64,000 bases of DNA from contig NC_092702.1 of the NCBI RefSeq assembly GCF_964275005.1, forward strand, positions 411,501 through 475,500, read 5' to 3'. How positions within the stretch are numbered: the first letter of the stretch is position 1; each line of letters begins with the position of its first letter. The notes beneath the pieces were generated by a model. The model was not told the origin of the DNA, made no database searches, and saw only the letters and a program-made list of their open reading frames with translations. A program made the translations under genes and the position numbers. This stretch comes from Diadema setosum. Lineage: Eukaryota > Echinodermata > Echinoidea > Diadematoida > Diadematidae. Shown one piece after another: positions 1 to 11,400 of the stretch.

Positions 1-40
1 TAATAATAATAATAATAATAATGATAATAATAATAATAAT
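1..40. repeat. (TAA)n microsatellite
   Basis: The window opens inside a TAA/ATA triplet repeat that runs into ATCAATATCA. It is probably the end of a longer tract to the left. Confidence 0.9.
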
Positions 41-1485
41 ATCAATATCAATATATAGAACTATGCACATGTACATACATGTGCAGTGTATATTTTGCAC
101 TGCTAAAGCTTTGATATGCTTGACAGTAGTGCACAGCTAAATGAACAAATGTGTTATGAGTCATGATTTTAAAAACTGCCACAGTAGAGGATTTCCTGAT
201 TTCTAATGGAACTGTAAATCATTCCATAGTTTAGGAGCGGAACAGGCAAGTGCTCTCTCAAACTTATTTTTCTTTTACATGTTGGGATTTGTGAAAGAAG
301 AGTATCTTTAGAACTGTGCAAATTATGAGTGTGTCTGTGAAATTTAAGTACTGGTACTTGTACTACCGTAATAATTCAGTAATAGAACTACATGTATGGG
401 GACTTGACCAATGCCTTGCTTACAATGAGCAAACTTAAGTTGTAAATACAATATCTTAGCAGATTTTTTTTTTCTTTGCTTACTGTTGTATTTATATTGC
501 TTTCATTTTTTTATATATATTTTATTCTTGTTTGGGGAGATGGGAAGAGATACAAACCAGACCTGCTTCTCTGATTATCTGGTACAAATGTACCGTACAT
601 CAGTGGATTGCTCTATAATGCAGATTTTCTTCACATGGGCCTTGTGTGTTGCATGTTTGATACTAGTACTTAAAGGTCGAAAGATTATTCAATATTTTCA
701 TTCTCTGTTCCCTTTCCTCTTTGCCCTGCATTCTACCCTCTCTCTTGCTGCATAGCTATGCATTGTGTAGTACTACAATTGTACAGTGTATTTTCAAAGT
801 GATGAGTTTGTTTCTTTTCAGCCTTTTGGTGGTAAACCCTTGTTGCATTCATAGGCCCCAGGCTATACCATGCAATGTGTTTGTGTGACTGTGTGGATTT
901 GTTTACAGCTGTTCTTGCACGTGGCAATCTTGGTCTGTAAGAATTGGATACCTCATTAGTCTAGTGCTTACTGCTTGGTTGTCATATGATTCATACAAGT
1001 CTGTACAGATAATATTATGAGATTTCTTTATTATCATGTGAGGTGAAATGGTAGATAGTTTATATCAGCACCGTTATGCCATGAAAGATACAAAGCTACA
1101 TGTAGAAGCATTTCAGCAAGAGCTGACATTTTTATAAAGGGCCTTTGTTAGCAAACTTCAGAGTCAGAATCAGATGACCCAGTGAAACTCATCTGCCATC
1201 CATGTATGCCAGGATTTTTGTTTGTTTGTTTGTATGTTTGTTTGTTTGTAATTGTCTGTGTTTTTGTGGGGGGGGGGGGGGCTGTTGTTGTTGTGATGCC
1301 TCTATAGGGCCACCGTGTACATTATGTTCCTCCTAGTACAACTGACCAAAATGGGAAGTTATGGTGCCAAGTTATTCAAATCTCTTTGAATCCACTGAGG
1401 TAATGAGACACCACATCTGTAAGAATGAAGCCAAGATGTGAAGGTGGAGAACCATAGCCTTCCATATGATAAACATTGAAATGCT
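41..1485. other. Non-coding, no gene recognised
   Basis: Short open frames here (for example 486-755 on +) are AT-rich, hydrophobic and lack any recognisable domain or splice context. There is a TTTG-type run near 1217-1250 and a pure G run near 1267-1280. I see nothing else. Confidence 0.6.
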
Positions 1486-1492
1486 TTGTAAA

Positions 1493-1590
1493 TACAGTGC
1501 ATTCCCATTATCATGAAATGCTCTGGACCTGCAGTTTTCTTTCGTAATAACGAAATTTCATTATAACTGAACAAATACATTATACAACAA
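1493..1590. mobile_element. Relic of a pogo-like MITE end
   Basis: The segment ACAGTGCATTCCCATTATCA...CTTTCGTAATAACGAAATTTCATTATAACTGAAC closely follows the left half of the intact 186-bp element at 45725-45910. Its right terminus is not adjacent, so this is a truncated or interrupted copy. Confidence 0.6.
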
Positions 1591-1839
1591 CAACAAGGAA
1601 ACCATGCATATCATATTCTGTTTGTTGAATACTCATCATACACTGGAAAGCTATGTGAAATGGGATAGGTAAGTACCTTTTTAATTTCATTCAAATATTA
1701 CATGTAAAATAGAGCATAAAGTTGTTTGTATTGTCACACATCACATATATAGAAAATGATGGTTTATGTAGGATTTTGTTACAGTTCGCTATTCCAATGG
1801 TTCGTTTCTTACTAAAGTTTGTGACTCTGAAGGCTCCAT

Positions 1840-2480
1840 ATTCTGAAGTTTCGCCACTCCCGGAATTCAGAAGGTTTGTTCACCTGAAGCTTCGCTCTTC
1901 TGAAGAGTCATTATTCTGAAAGTTCATAATTTAGATAGAAATTCATTGTTCATTTTCTGAAGATTCATTGATCAGAAAATGAAATGAGGTTCGTCATCCC
2001 GAAGGTTTGTAAATCAAAAAATAAAAATAAAAAATGAGAAAAGTTCACTATTCCGAAGGTTTTTTTAATCCGAAAATGAAATAAGATTCGCTATTCCGAA
2101 GAAGGCTTGTAAATATAAAAAAAAGAAAAAGAGAAAGGTTAGTGATTTCAAAAGTTTAGTTATCTTAAGACGATTGTAAGGTTTGTACAAGCTGTAACAC
2201 CTAAGATTTTTTAAGTGGACCCACTTTTTTCACTTTTGGATTAACAAAACTTTTTTTTAATGTTCTGATTAATGAACGTTTGGAATTCCTATCATTTTCG
2301 GACTAATGAACCATTGTAATAAGAACCATATTTCATTGTCGGATTAACAAACCTTATTAATAATGAACCTTGGGAATAACGCCAAATTGTTCAAAATAAC
2401 AAACCCTAAATTGTATTTCATTTCCGAACTAATGGACATTTAGGTGTATCAGAGTCTGTGTCTTTTGTAATAAAGAACCT
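1840..2480. repeat. Degenerate ATTCCGAAGGTTCG-type repeat
   Basis: Units such as TTCTGAAGTTTCG, TTCGCTATTCCGAAG and ATTCCGAAGGTTT run in one direction to about 2130. From about 2250 the reverse complement predominates (GGATTAACAAACC, GAATAACG, TAATGAACC). The whole is an old foldback array, related to the cleaner copy at 3563-3845 and to the satellite at 54.65-56.2 kb. Confidence 0.7.
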
Positions 2481-2639
2481 TCAGAACAGTAAAAAGAACC
2501 TTATTTAATTTCAGATTATTGTACAATAACACAAGTTCCCCTCGGAAACTGTGCGTGACACACGGAGTGAACACACAGTTATGTAAAGCGTTCGCCCATG
2601 CAGAGACACTAGAAATGCTTGTTCCACTGCGTAATTTCG

Positions 2640-2860
2640 AAAGCGATCGGCATTTCGTTATAACGGAGCACATTTTTTTGTTTTTCTTTGCCATTGGCGC
2701 TCGATCGGAAAAGACTTCGTTATAACGAAAATTTCGCTATGACAGTGTTCCTTATAAGCGAGTTTTGTACCATAGACTTCAATGGAGATAATTTTGGGAC
2801 CAGAAGTATTACTTCGTTAGAACAAAATTTTGATAATGAACATTCAGTCAGCATGTACAG
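2640..2860. repeat. TTCGTTATAACGAA-rich repeat relic
   Basis: TTTCGTTATAACGG, TTCGTTATAACGAA and TTCGCTATGACAGTG recur here. These are terminal-type motifs of TA-flanked miniature elements, as at 45725-45910. No complete inverted-repeat pair could be assigned. Confidence 0.5.
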
Positions 2861-3297
2861 ATGTACAGTACACATGGCTCCATGGTATAAGCCTTGCATG
2901 TTGCACAAATACCCAGTATCACAATGGCATTTCGGCAGCAGAAGGATATTTTAGGAAGAGGAAACTGGTATTGATACCAGTGTAAATTGATTATATATTC
3001 ACATGTTTTAGTGAATTACAGTGCTGTCATAGGTAGGAACTGCAGGACATTTATCACTGTAGATTTAATAGATACCATGTTGCCTTTATTAGTATGATGT
3101 GAAGCATACAGTGTTTCATTGATGAAGATTTATAGATTCTTGCCTTTACTATCTCTTAGCAAGCTGTACCTGTGTAGTATTTGAACTCCTGAATAAGTTT
3201 AGGTGTGTGGTCTGTCAGACAGGTAGTGATTCTGTTGGTTTGTTTTATGAACTGACACAGTGATTTACTTCCAAATATATATGACTGCGCAGATATT

Positions 3298-3414
3298 TTA
3301 AAAATTCATAACTTTTGAACGGATTGTCCGATTTTCCTCAAACTCTAAACGATGTGTTCTACTAATATTGCTGCATTCACTCAACCCACATGTCTATGAA
3401 GGTGAACTTATCCT
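3298..3414. mobile_element. Right end of TTAA foldback MITE (truncated)
   Basis: From AAATTCATAACTTTTGAACG to AGGTGAACTTATCCT it matches the right end of the complete element at 47701-48269. It is followed by TTAA at 3415-3418. The left half is missing. Confidence 0.75.
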
Positions 3415-3562
3415 TTAAATTACATTTGGCCCAAATGTGTTGGTTGTGAAGTGTTTTTGTGCAAGACTAATGATTCAAGAGTGGCAGGAGGTGCATTACC
3501 ATGGTAACAGCATGATGAACTATGTGTGAAGTACTTCAGGCTGGTATAGTCATGGGGGTGCT

Positions 3563-3845
3563 GTTCGTTATTCCGAAGGTTCGCTATTCCGAAGGGTCGT
3601 TATTCCGAAGGGTCGTTAATCCGAAACACGCAATTCCCTATACCTAGAGGTTCGTTAATCCGAAAATGAAAAAGGGTTCGTTAATCCGAAAATTTGTGGC
3701 GTTATTCCGAAGGTTCGTTATTCCGAAGGTTCGTTATTCCGAAGATTGGTTAATTCAAAAATGAAATTCGGAACAATGAACCTTCGGAATAACGAATCGT
3801 AGGAATAAAGAGCCTTCGGAATAACGAACCTTCGGAATAACGAGC
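3563..3845. repeat. Foldback array of TTATTCCGAAGGTTCG units
   Basis: About ten units of GTTCGTTATTCCGAAGG or GTTCGTTAATCCGAAA run forward up to about 3765. They then run as the reverse complement (CCTTCGGAATAACGAAC) to 3845, so the two halves can pair. This is the least decayed copy of this family in the window. Confidence 0.85.
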
Positions 3846-4140
3846 CGTAACCAGTCATGGTGGACTGTTTTTGAACCACCTTTCGCTTTCATGAAATGAC
3901 CTGCAGGTAATGCTTGCGTGTTGGTTGCATGTTCAGGGAAAGGCTAATGTAGCTATGGGTGTACAGTACACTTCATACACTGTAAATATGCCTACAAGTG
4001 TAGGTATAAAATGTAAAGTCTTGCCTGTGCATCTTCTTGAATTCCCATAATGCTATGTTGCAGCTTCAGTTGATGCTCTGATCAAATTTTGCACAACAAA
4101 TCATGCTCCAACTCTGTCTCTATAAATCAAGAAGTCAAGG

Positions 4141-4314
4141 GGGGCGTTTCATCAACGAGTTCGTCGGAGGTTTTCACCGACGAATTTGCTATCAGCCAAT
4201 CAGACGCAAGGATTTACACTGACAACTGTTAAAAGCTAATGAAATCCTTGGTCTGATTGGCTGATAGCAAATTTGTCGGTGAAATCTCCGACGAACTCGT
4301 TGATGAAACGCCCC
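4141..4314. mobile_element. 174-bp MITE with CAAGG target duplication
   Basis: The ends GGGGCGTTTCATCAACGAGT and its complement are part of inverted repeats of about 75 bp with only a few mismatches. The element is flanked by a direct 5-bp repeat, CAAGG, at 4136-4140 and 4315-4319. It has no coding capacity. The superfamily is not assigned. Confidence 0.9.
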
Positions 4315-4714
4315 CAAGGTGTTCCACTCACAGAAAGCCACTTACTTGGTTTTCAAGTATGACGTCACAAAATCTTAACTTTTTGTGAGATGCACATTGT
4401 CCAAGATGTGATTATATTAGTCATCAACTTTTTAGTTCACCTGAGCTGAACGCTGTAGTGAGCTTAAAAGCGTCCAGCGTCTGTCATTCGCCGTCTGTCG
4501 TCCGTCGTTCTTCATGCATAAATTTTTTTAATTTTGTATCTTCTCCTTGAAAACCCCATGACCGATTTCACCAAACTTGCTTGGCAGGGGCATTCCTAGG
4601 AGGATAGGATCTCGGTTTGTTCAAATGGGCAACATGCACTATCTGGGACCCCAGGGGGACTCCCCCCCCACCAAAAAAAAAAGAGATAATAATAATAAAG
4701 ATAAGGAATCTTAA

Positions 4715-5443
4715 AGGCAACTTGTACGCAAACCCAAAGAGCAATGTGGATTGAGTGAAAGCAGCAACATTAGTAGAACACATCTGTGAAAGTTTGAAAA
4801 AAATCGGACAATCGATGCAAAAGTTATGAATTTTTAAAGTTTTGGTGTTAGAACCGCTGGATGAGGAGACCGTTAGAGGTTATGACGTATGAGTGGACAA
4901 CAATATAAAGAAAGTATAAAGAAAATTCCACAAATTCTATCAACTTGATACTGACATATGTTAAGGGTAGCAATTACTCCCCCTGCTTTCTTAAAGCGGT
5001 TAGTCAAGTGCTCTTTCATAATGCTAGAAAAGTGAATTTTTGTTGAATTTTCTTTATATTTTCTTTGTATTGTTGTCCACTCATATGTCATACTGTAAAC
5101 GCCAAATATTTCGCGAGGTTTTTATATTCGCGAATTTTGCAAGTCGGGTGCTATTCGGGAAATTAAAAACACACAAAAATATTGACTCCGTTCAGTACAG
5201 GACTCCACAATCACTTGTGAATTGTCGGGAATTCCCGATTCGCGAAAATTTAGACTCGCGAAATATATGGCATATACAGTAACCTCTAGTAGTCTCCTCA
5301 TCCAGCGGTTCCAACACCAAAACCTGTAAAAATTCATAACTTTTGCATCGATTGTCAGATTTTCCTCAAATTTTCACTGATGTGTTTGACTAATGTTGCT
5401 GCTTTCACTCAGTCCACATTGCTTTTTTGGGTTTGCGTTCCCT
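4715..5443. mobile_element. TTAA-flanked foldback MITE (contains a second MITE)
   Basis: TTAA occurs at 4711-4714 and 5444-5447. The arms include GCAAACCC...GCAATGTGGA, CGATGCAAAAGTTATGAATT and CCGCTGGATGAGGAGAC on the left, with complements on the right. The same family occurs intact at 47701-48269. A separate 187-bp element sits inside this copy at 5093-5279. Confidence 0.85.
5093..5279. mobile_element. 187-bp TA-flanked MITE
   Basis: TA (5091-5092 and 5280-5281) flanks inverted ends beginning CTGTAAACGCCAAATATTTC and ending in the near complement. CGCGAA motifs lie inside. TA target sites and short ends beginning CTGTA are typical of Tc1/mariner-type non-autonomous elements. It lies within the TTAA element. 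Confidence 0.85.
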
Positions 5444-5760
5444 TTAAAGAAATCTTCTTCTCTAGAACCAGAAGTGATAAAGCTAAGTTGATACTATGAG
5501 TTAGTACATTGATGACTGTTTCAATTTTGTTTAAGGCAGAATCAGGTATGCCTCCCTAGGCACCCAGGGGAAGGGTTGGGAAGATTCCTACTGGGGGCCT
5601 AAATTTTACCTTTTAATCCTTTTCTTGAAAACCCTATGATGAATTTTCACCAAACTTGGCAGATAGCATCCCTTTGGGGATAGGATCTCAATTGTTTTGA
5701 ATGGGCGCCATGGCCCACCAGTGTGTGTGTGTGTGGGGGGGGGGGGGCAGTTTGATGGAA

Positions 5761-7060
5761 TATACAAATGGACACCATGCCCCAGCTCTTAAAGCTGCCC
5801 CCTGCCCCCAAGTTTGCAATGTTCTCTGGTAAAAGTCTTCAAAAATGCTTGGAAGGCGAACTTTTGATACTCAGATGGGCGTGAGACCCCCCCCCCCCCC
5901 AGGTCTCTTGTTCTATTGTGTGTCACTGTGTGAGGGTTCTTATGATCATAACTTGCCTCACTAATGCTTTGATGTGTTCTCATTTCTGTTCTGACCCGTA
6001 GTGGAGCTGAGTTTGCCATGGAGTGACTGAAGGAAGAAGGGCCAGGTCATCCATGCCGGCCAGTGCCTTAACCCTTTGGGTCTACTTCTGTCTTAAGAAG
6101 GCAGGTACAGTCACAGATACAGTTTGCATGTTTACAATAGTGCTACCACACAGCATTGTATCAGTTTTATATTCAGTAGACCAATATGATCGATTCAAAA
6201 CTAGAAAAGAGAGCTTTAAAAAAAATCTACCATTAACTTCTTGTATGTTGTGTTTAGATGTAGGTGGCAATGTAGATTATCATTATTTCATGCATCATTT
6301 TCAGAAAGATTTCAAGTGATAATTTTGTTACGCAATTTATGCAGTTTTGCAGATATTTCACTAAGCTGCCAGTTTTGTTCTTTGTTTTCATTCCAAATAA
6401 CCTGTATAGATAGCTCTCTTGTAAAGGTTTTATGACCTGAATTTGACACTTGAACAATACTGGTACTCCTGGTCATTACACTTTATCCATTCTCAGGAGT
6501 CTGTCTAGCAGCCTTCTCTGTGTCCCACAAATCAAAACACAATTGTAGGTCATTTTTAAGGTTATAACCTTCATTTGCAAACAATTCCCAAAGGCCAAAC
6601 TTGTCAGAGATAGTTAGTATTAACATTGTTATAGTACATACAGTATGCTGAAGCTGGATGCATTTTAAAGCACCTTGGCTTAGATCGTCAAATGAGGAAA
6701 TCAGTCCAATGATGCTGAAAGAATTTGCAGTGCTTTAAAAGTTGTTGCTTGCAGTGGTGTTGCAATTGATTGACAGGAAGTATTAATTCTATAACCATTA
6801 AAATGTGAATGTTTAGTGGTAACAATGACTGCAATAACAGTAAATGTTAACTTTGATATAAAATTTGAACCTGTGAACTCTCATGCACCTATCATCATCC
6901 TGTGTAGTATTCATGAAAAACAGGAACCTTTTCCAAAAACCACCAACAGTATCCAAGAAGTGCACATTAGAATGCAGAGATTGTATTTCAAATAATTTTC
7001 TTTCTCGCCCTTTTTGTGAGCATGTTCTTGTTGAACTATAATTGAAGTACAAACCATATC
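5761..7060. other. Non-coding upstream region of the zinc-finger gene
   Basis: Homopolymer G and C runs lie near 5738-5748 and 5888-5900. No coding exon is recognised. Pyrimidine tracts ending in AG near 7073 (TTTTTCTTTTCAG) and 7218 (TTGTACAG) could be acceptors of 5' UTR exons of the gene that begins at 7320. No promoter could be placed with confidence. Confidence 0.45.
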
Positions 7061-7319
7061 ATTTTTCTTTTCAGATGTCAAAGTGAGATCCTGAACGTCA
7101 ATGATCTATATCATATTTCTGGTGTTGAGAATGGAGGAGTTCATTACATAAATGCTTTCACAGATGTCTGACATATTCCATGTTTGTTCTTCTCATCTCC
7201 TCTTTACATGTTGTACAGAGAGTACTTCCAGGGAGCTGTCAGTCATCCATGAATGGGATCGCTGACAATTTGAACAGAATGCCACTGATACTGTTTACTG
7301 GTATTAGAAGATAGCAGTC

Positions 7320-8024
7320 ATGGATGAGACAGGCAAAGGAGTGGGCTGTGAGAGCCACAAGGTAGACTCAAGGGATGCAGCTGAAGGAATCAGTTCTGAG
7401 AACCTCAAGACAAACCTCAAGGAGTCATCCGAAGGAACCAGCTGTGAGGTCCTCAAGGTAAACTCAGCGGATGCATTATCAACTAGAAACCAAAGCAACA
7501 GTGCCTCTGATGGTGCTTCCATTGATTCTGCAAATTCAGAAAGCAAAGGAGTCCTGAGTGGGAATTTAAGCTCTCTAGGTGCCATGGAAAATGGAGACAA
7601 AGATCACACTCTTGTACCCTTGGCTAAACCGTATGAAGAGGAGTCCAACGTGATGCAATCAAACATTTCTGCTTCTGCTGGAGATGATGTGGATAGGGCT
7701 TCGACGCCATGCAAGGACAAGGACACTGCTTTGTCTCTTCAAGAGTCAGAGAAAGACTGTAGTGAAAAGATAGAAGATGCGGAATGTATCAGTGACGACA
7801 GACCTCTTTTAGAAACTGGAGGAGATGGTGAGAATGGTGCCAGGAACTCAACCACAGCTCCAGGTACTAAGTTGACAGCAGATGACAGAGTACAGAGTGA
7901 GCCGGAACAGACTGGCCCTCCTCCACAGACTGCCGAAAACCTAGATGATGATGGAAGTGAAGAAAAGAAAGACGGTGATGGAGATGTTATTGCAGCTGCA
8001 GAGACAGATGAAAATACTATAATG
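7320..8024 (+). CDS. Large C2H2 zinc-finger protein, coding exon 1
   Basis: This exon encodes residues 1-235 of a 3158-residue protein. The ATG at 7320 has G at -3 and G at +4, and the same frame carries a TAG five codons upstream, so this is the first usable start. The exon ends in phase 0 at a GTAGGT donor (8025-8030). The intron ends TTCATTACAG at 8490 and the frame continues in exon 2. The peptide is acidic, rich in Ser, Glu, Asp and Asn, and has no fingers. It contains loose repeats of the form (S/N)xEGxSxExLK near residues 15-50. It is probably a disordered N-terminal region. Its function is unknown. Confidence 0.85.
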
Positions 8025-8490
8025 GTAGGTGAAATAAAACCAAAAACATAATTCTCTACTTAGTAGTATTACTTGTGTACTTCATTCTAGTGTGGCAACA
8101 TGTTATTATCACTCACACATGGGAGAATGACTGTCAATACTTAAAATACAATACTTTGAGGAGTTTGCTCACTTCCAAAGGAGTATTGTCTATTAGGGTA
8201 CATGTAAATTCTGCTCATCTCTGTAACCTGCCCTTTTGCCAGTCATGAGCCAAAGAAGACACATTTTTAAACCTCATACATTAAAGCATGCATTGATCTA
8301 TCAGACTTTTTGATATGAAGTTCTATTAGTAAGCAAATGGCTCTACCTTATAACTGTCATCTATTTCTGCTGAATAGGATTTTGTAGTGGTGTTTTCAAA
8401 ACAGTGTCAGTCGTGAAAATGGTGATGGTGATGGGTAAGTTCTTATAATCACTGTTTCATTTATTGTCTCTGTATGTCTGTTCATTACAG

Positions 8491-11400
8491 GATGAGGTGC
8501 CTTTACCACTGGAAGAAAGCATGAGGTCAAGTTGTCTTCCTGAGTCAGGACAGCAGCAAGAGACAGTCATGCCTTCCGGGGAGGAATTCACTCTTCCTTC
8601 AGACCAGCCTTCCAGTATTCATCAGGAAGAAGGAGAAAATCAGCAAACTTCTCTAAGTCCATCCCAGATGACCCAAGGTGCTTCCACATGTAGTCTTCCT
8701 CTAACAGATGATGCAATCAATGATTCTACCAGTAAACTTTTGAAAGTTGAAGACTCAGTCAACAACAATATTCAGACATCTGATGCTTCATGTGACAACA
8801 GCCAATTTGGGGAACTTGTTGAATCACAGGAGAATAAGAGTGTCATTCCAGACTTACCAAAAACTTCGAGTCAAGCTCCTGATGTTAAACAGTGTGTTGT
8901 GCCTTCGATAGAGATCAGTGAAAGTAGCAAAGAACGCTCAACACTTCTGCAGTATCTTGGACTCCAACCTGTGCAGGACAGTCAGAAATTGCCTACCAAG
9001 GACCCTGCAGATCAGGCTGATTCATCCAAGAGGAAGTCACCCTTTGGCCTCAGCTTCTGTGAGTCCTTCAGTAATATGCCAAGCCTGGACATTATGAGCA
9101 CTTACGACATGACACGCAGTTCTCACATGTCACCATTTGAAGCAAGCAGCGAAGGTAGCCGCTCTCCTGAGCCACCAATTATTCTTGCAGAAACACCTGT
9201 TGTTGGTTCCTCACCCCCAAGACATGACCCTGATGTTATTGAGTCAGCTGTAACAGACTTGGCCCCCCAAAACACCATGCAACCATGTGGAAGAGATGAC
9301 CTAGTTTCGGACGATTGGAATTCCAGTAGCAAGGACTTTAATGTACCATCACAAATTCCTTGTCACAAGAAAGTTGAAAATCTCCGCAATAAACTACCGG
9401 AGAATGGAGGACTAAATGCAGAGATTACCTTTACAAAGTCAGGCAAAACAGACTACATACCACCAACATTTTCACCCTCTAAGTCAAAACCAAATAGTCT
9501 CCACGTACCTACAGTGACTGTTCCATGTCCCCATTGTCATCGTACCTTCAAAAACAGGAATCAGCTGAGAGGACATCTGCGGTGGCATATTCATGATCCA
9601 GTAAACTTGCTACCAGGGAGATGGCAGAAAGAAAGTGCTTACACTGGATCTGAATCTTCTTCTCTGGGCAAGAGAGCACCTTCTACTTTCCAGAGTTCCA
9701 GACAACATGCTTATGATGCTGGAAAGTGTGACTCTAAGACTGAAACTGTTCGTGAGAAAACTCTCCAAAAGCCGTCAAAAAGTGTTGATGGTGCAGTCAC
9801 CTGCAATCTCTGTCAGAAGGTGTTCGGAACATCTTTGAAGTTGAGAGGACACATGCTAGTTCACAAAAACAAAAAGAAACAACATTGGAAAAGACGTCAA
9901 CACTGGAAGAAGGGACCTAGCAGAATGTTTGAGTCTGCTGTACATCAATGTGAAGTCTGTTCCAAGGTCTTTGCTACAGAGCTTAAACTTCGAGGTCACA
10001 TGATGTCTCACACCAGAGAGGTCCATCCCAGGAGCAAAGGTGTAAAAAGATTAGGAAGTGTAATCACAGAGAATTCTGAAACTTGTGGTGACTGTTCATC
10101 ATCAACAGACAAAAGTGAGCATGGAATGAAAAAGCAAGCATACAAATGTGAGACGTGTTTGAAAGCATTCCCAACTTTCAGGCAACTCAATGGGCACAAG
10201 GGTGTCCATTCTTCAAAGTGGAAGCTTGCAAATGATCTTCATCAAGTTGGAAGGCCACCAAGAGTGAAAGGGGTCCCTCAGTCACTTGAGGGACGGGATA
10301 GGACAGGACAGGATACAATGCAACAGGACAACTCGCTATCTGGTACCTCCTTTGCATCACAAAGTCTTATTCCTGAAGAAAGTGGAAGAACTCATGCAAC
10401 TGCAGAGAACCACCCAGAAGCCAACAGGAAACCAGATGTGATTCAGGGAAAACCCAAGAAGCTTTGCACATCTCTGAAGTACCAAATGCAAGGCAAGGTG
10501 TTTAAATGCAGTCACTGTTATTTGGTATTTGCCACAAGACATAGAGTGCGGAAGCATTTATTCAAGGTACACTCCACTATTGCTGAAGAAGGCAAATCCT
10601 TTACTGAAGAAAAGGTAGATGGATGCAAGTTTTGTGAAGTGTTCAAAAAGCGAGGGAGGGGACGTCCAAAGCGTGGGGAAAATACCCTTATTAGGTGCGT
10701 TCATGGCAAAATGGTTGTAGGCTACAATCTGTCAAACAATTTCGAAAAAGAAAGGCGAAAAATCAGACTGACTTCAAACAAACTAAAAAATGTCACTTCC
10801 CTGGATGTTGCAATGATGCCAGAAAATGTCATACAGCAGAAATGTAGTGTCAAATTGAATCCTGTGAATGTTGAGACCATCGAAGAAAAAGAGGGAGCTC
10901 AAGATGATTCTCCACAAACTGTGACACAGCAGAGTAAGACAGCAAATCCATTACCAGAGATCAAACGAAGGGGTCGTCCTCCAAAACTGCAAAAGAAAAT
11001 TCTGCGGTTACCTAAAGGTCAGAAACCACAAGGTGCTAAGAGTAGGGCTCAGTCAAGGCTAAGCCGTGATGGAGCTATGCATCGTACAATTCCTTCATTC
11101 AGGAAGCATGCTAGATCAAGAAAGGAAATGGCTTACCTTGGTAGACATCTGAAGACTGGCTGGGACCCAAAGAAACAACGCTTCATTGGCCGCCCGTACA
11201 CATGCCACTTGTGCAAAATGTCTTACAGAAGTGAGCGCCAGCTGTGCAGTCATATGAGAAGCCATGATATTAACATCTTTGACCTTGCAGAACTACCTGC
11301 TGATCAGCGGGGCATTCATTTTAAGAGTGACAAAGATGTGGAAGAGATGTCTGATGAGAATCAAGTGATAGGAGCCACCAAGACAAGTGATTCTCCAGGA

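Larger units (their letters stand above)
4431..5760 (-). mobile_element. Dispersed repeat, reverse copy, interrupted by a nested MITE
   Basis: Both flanks of the TTAA element at 4715-5443 belong to the same family as 34551-35580, in reverse orientation. Shared features are TTAGTTCACCTGAGC at the start, CTTGAAAACCCCATGACC with CACCAAACTTG, GGATAGGATCTC, and on the far side TCTTCTCTAGAACCAGAAGT. The original repeat was therefore split by insertion. Its right boundary is approximate. Confidence 0.7.
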
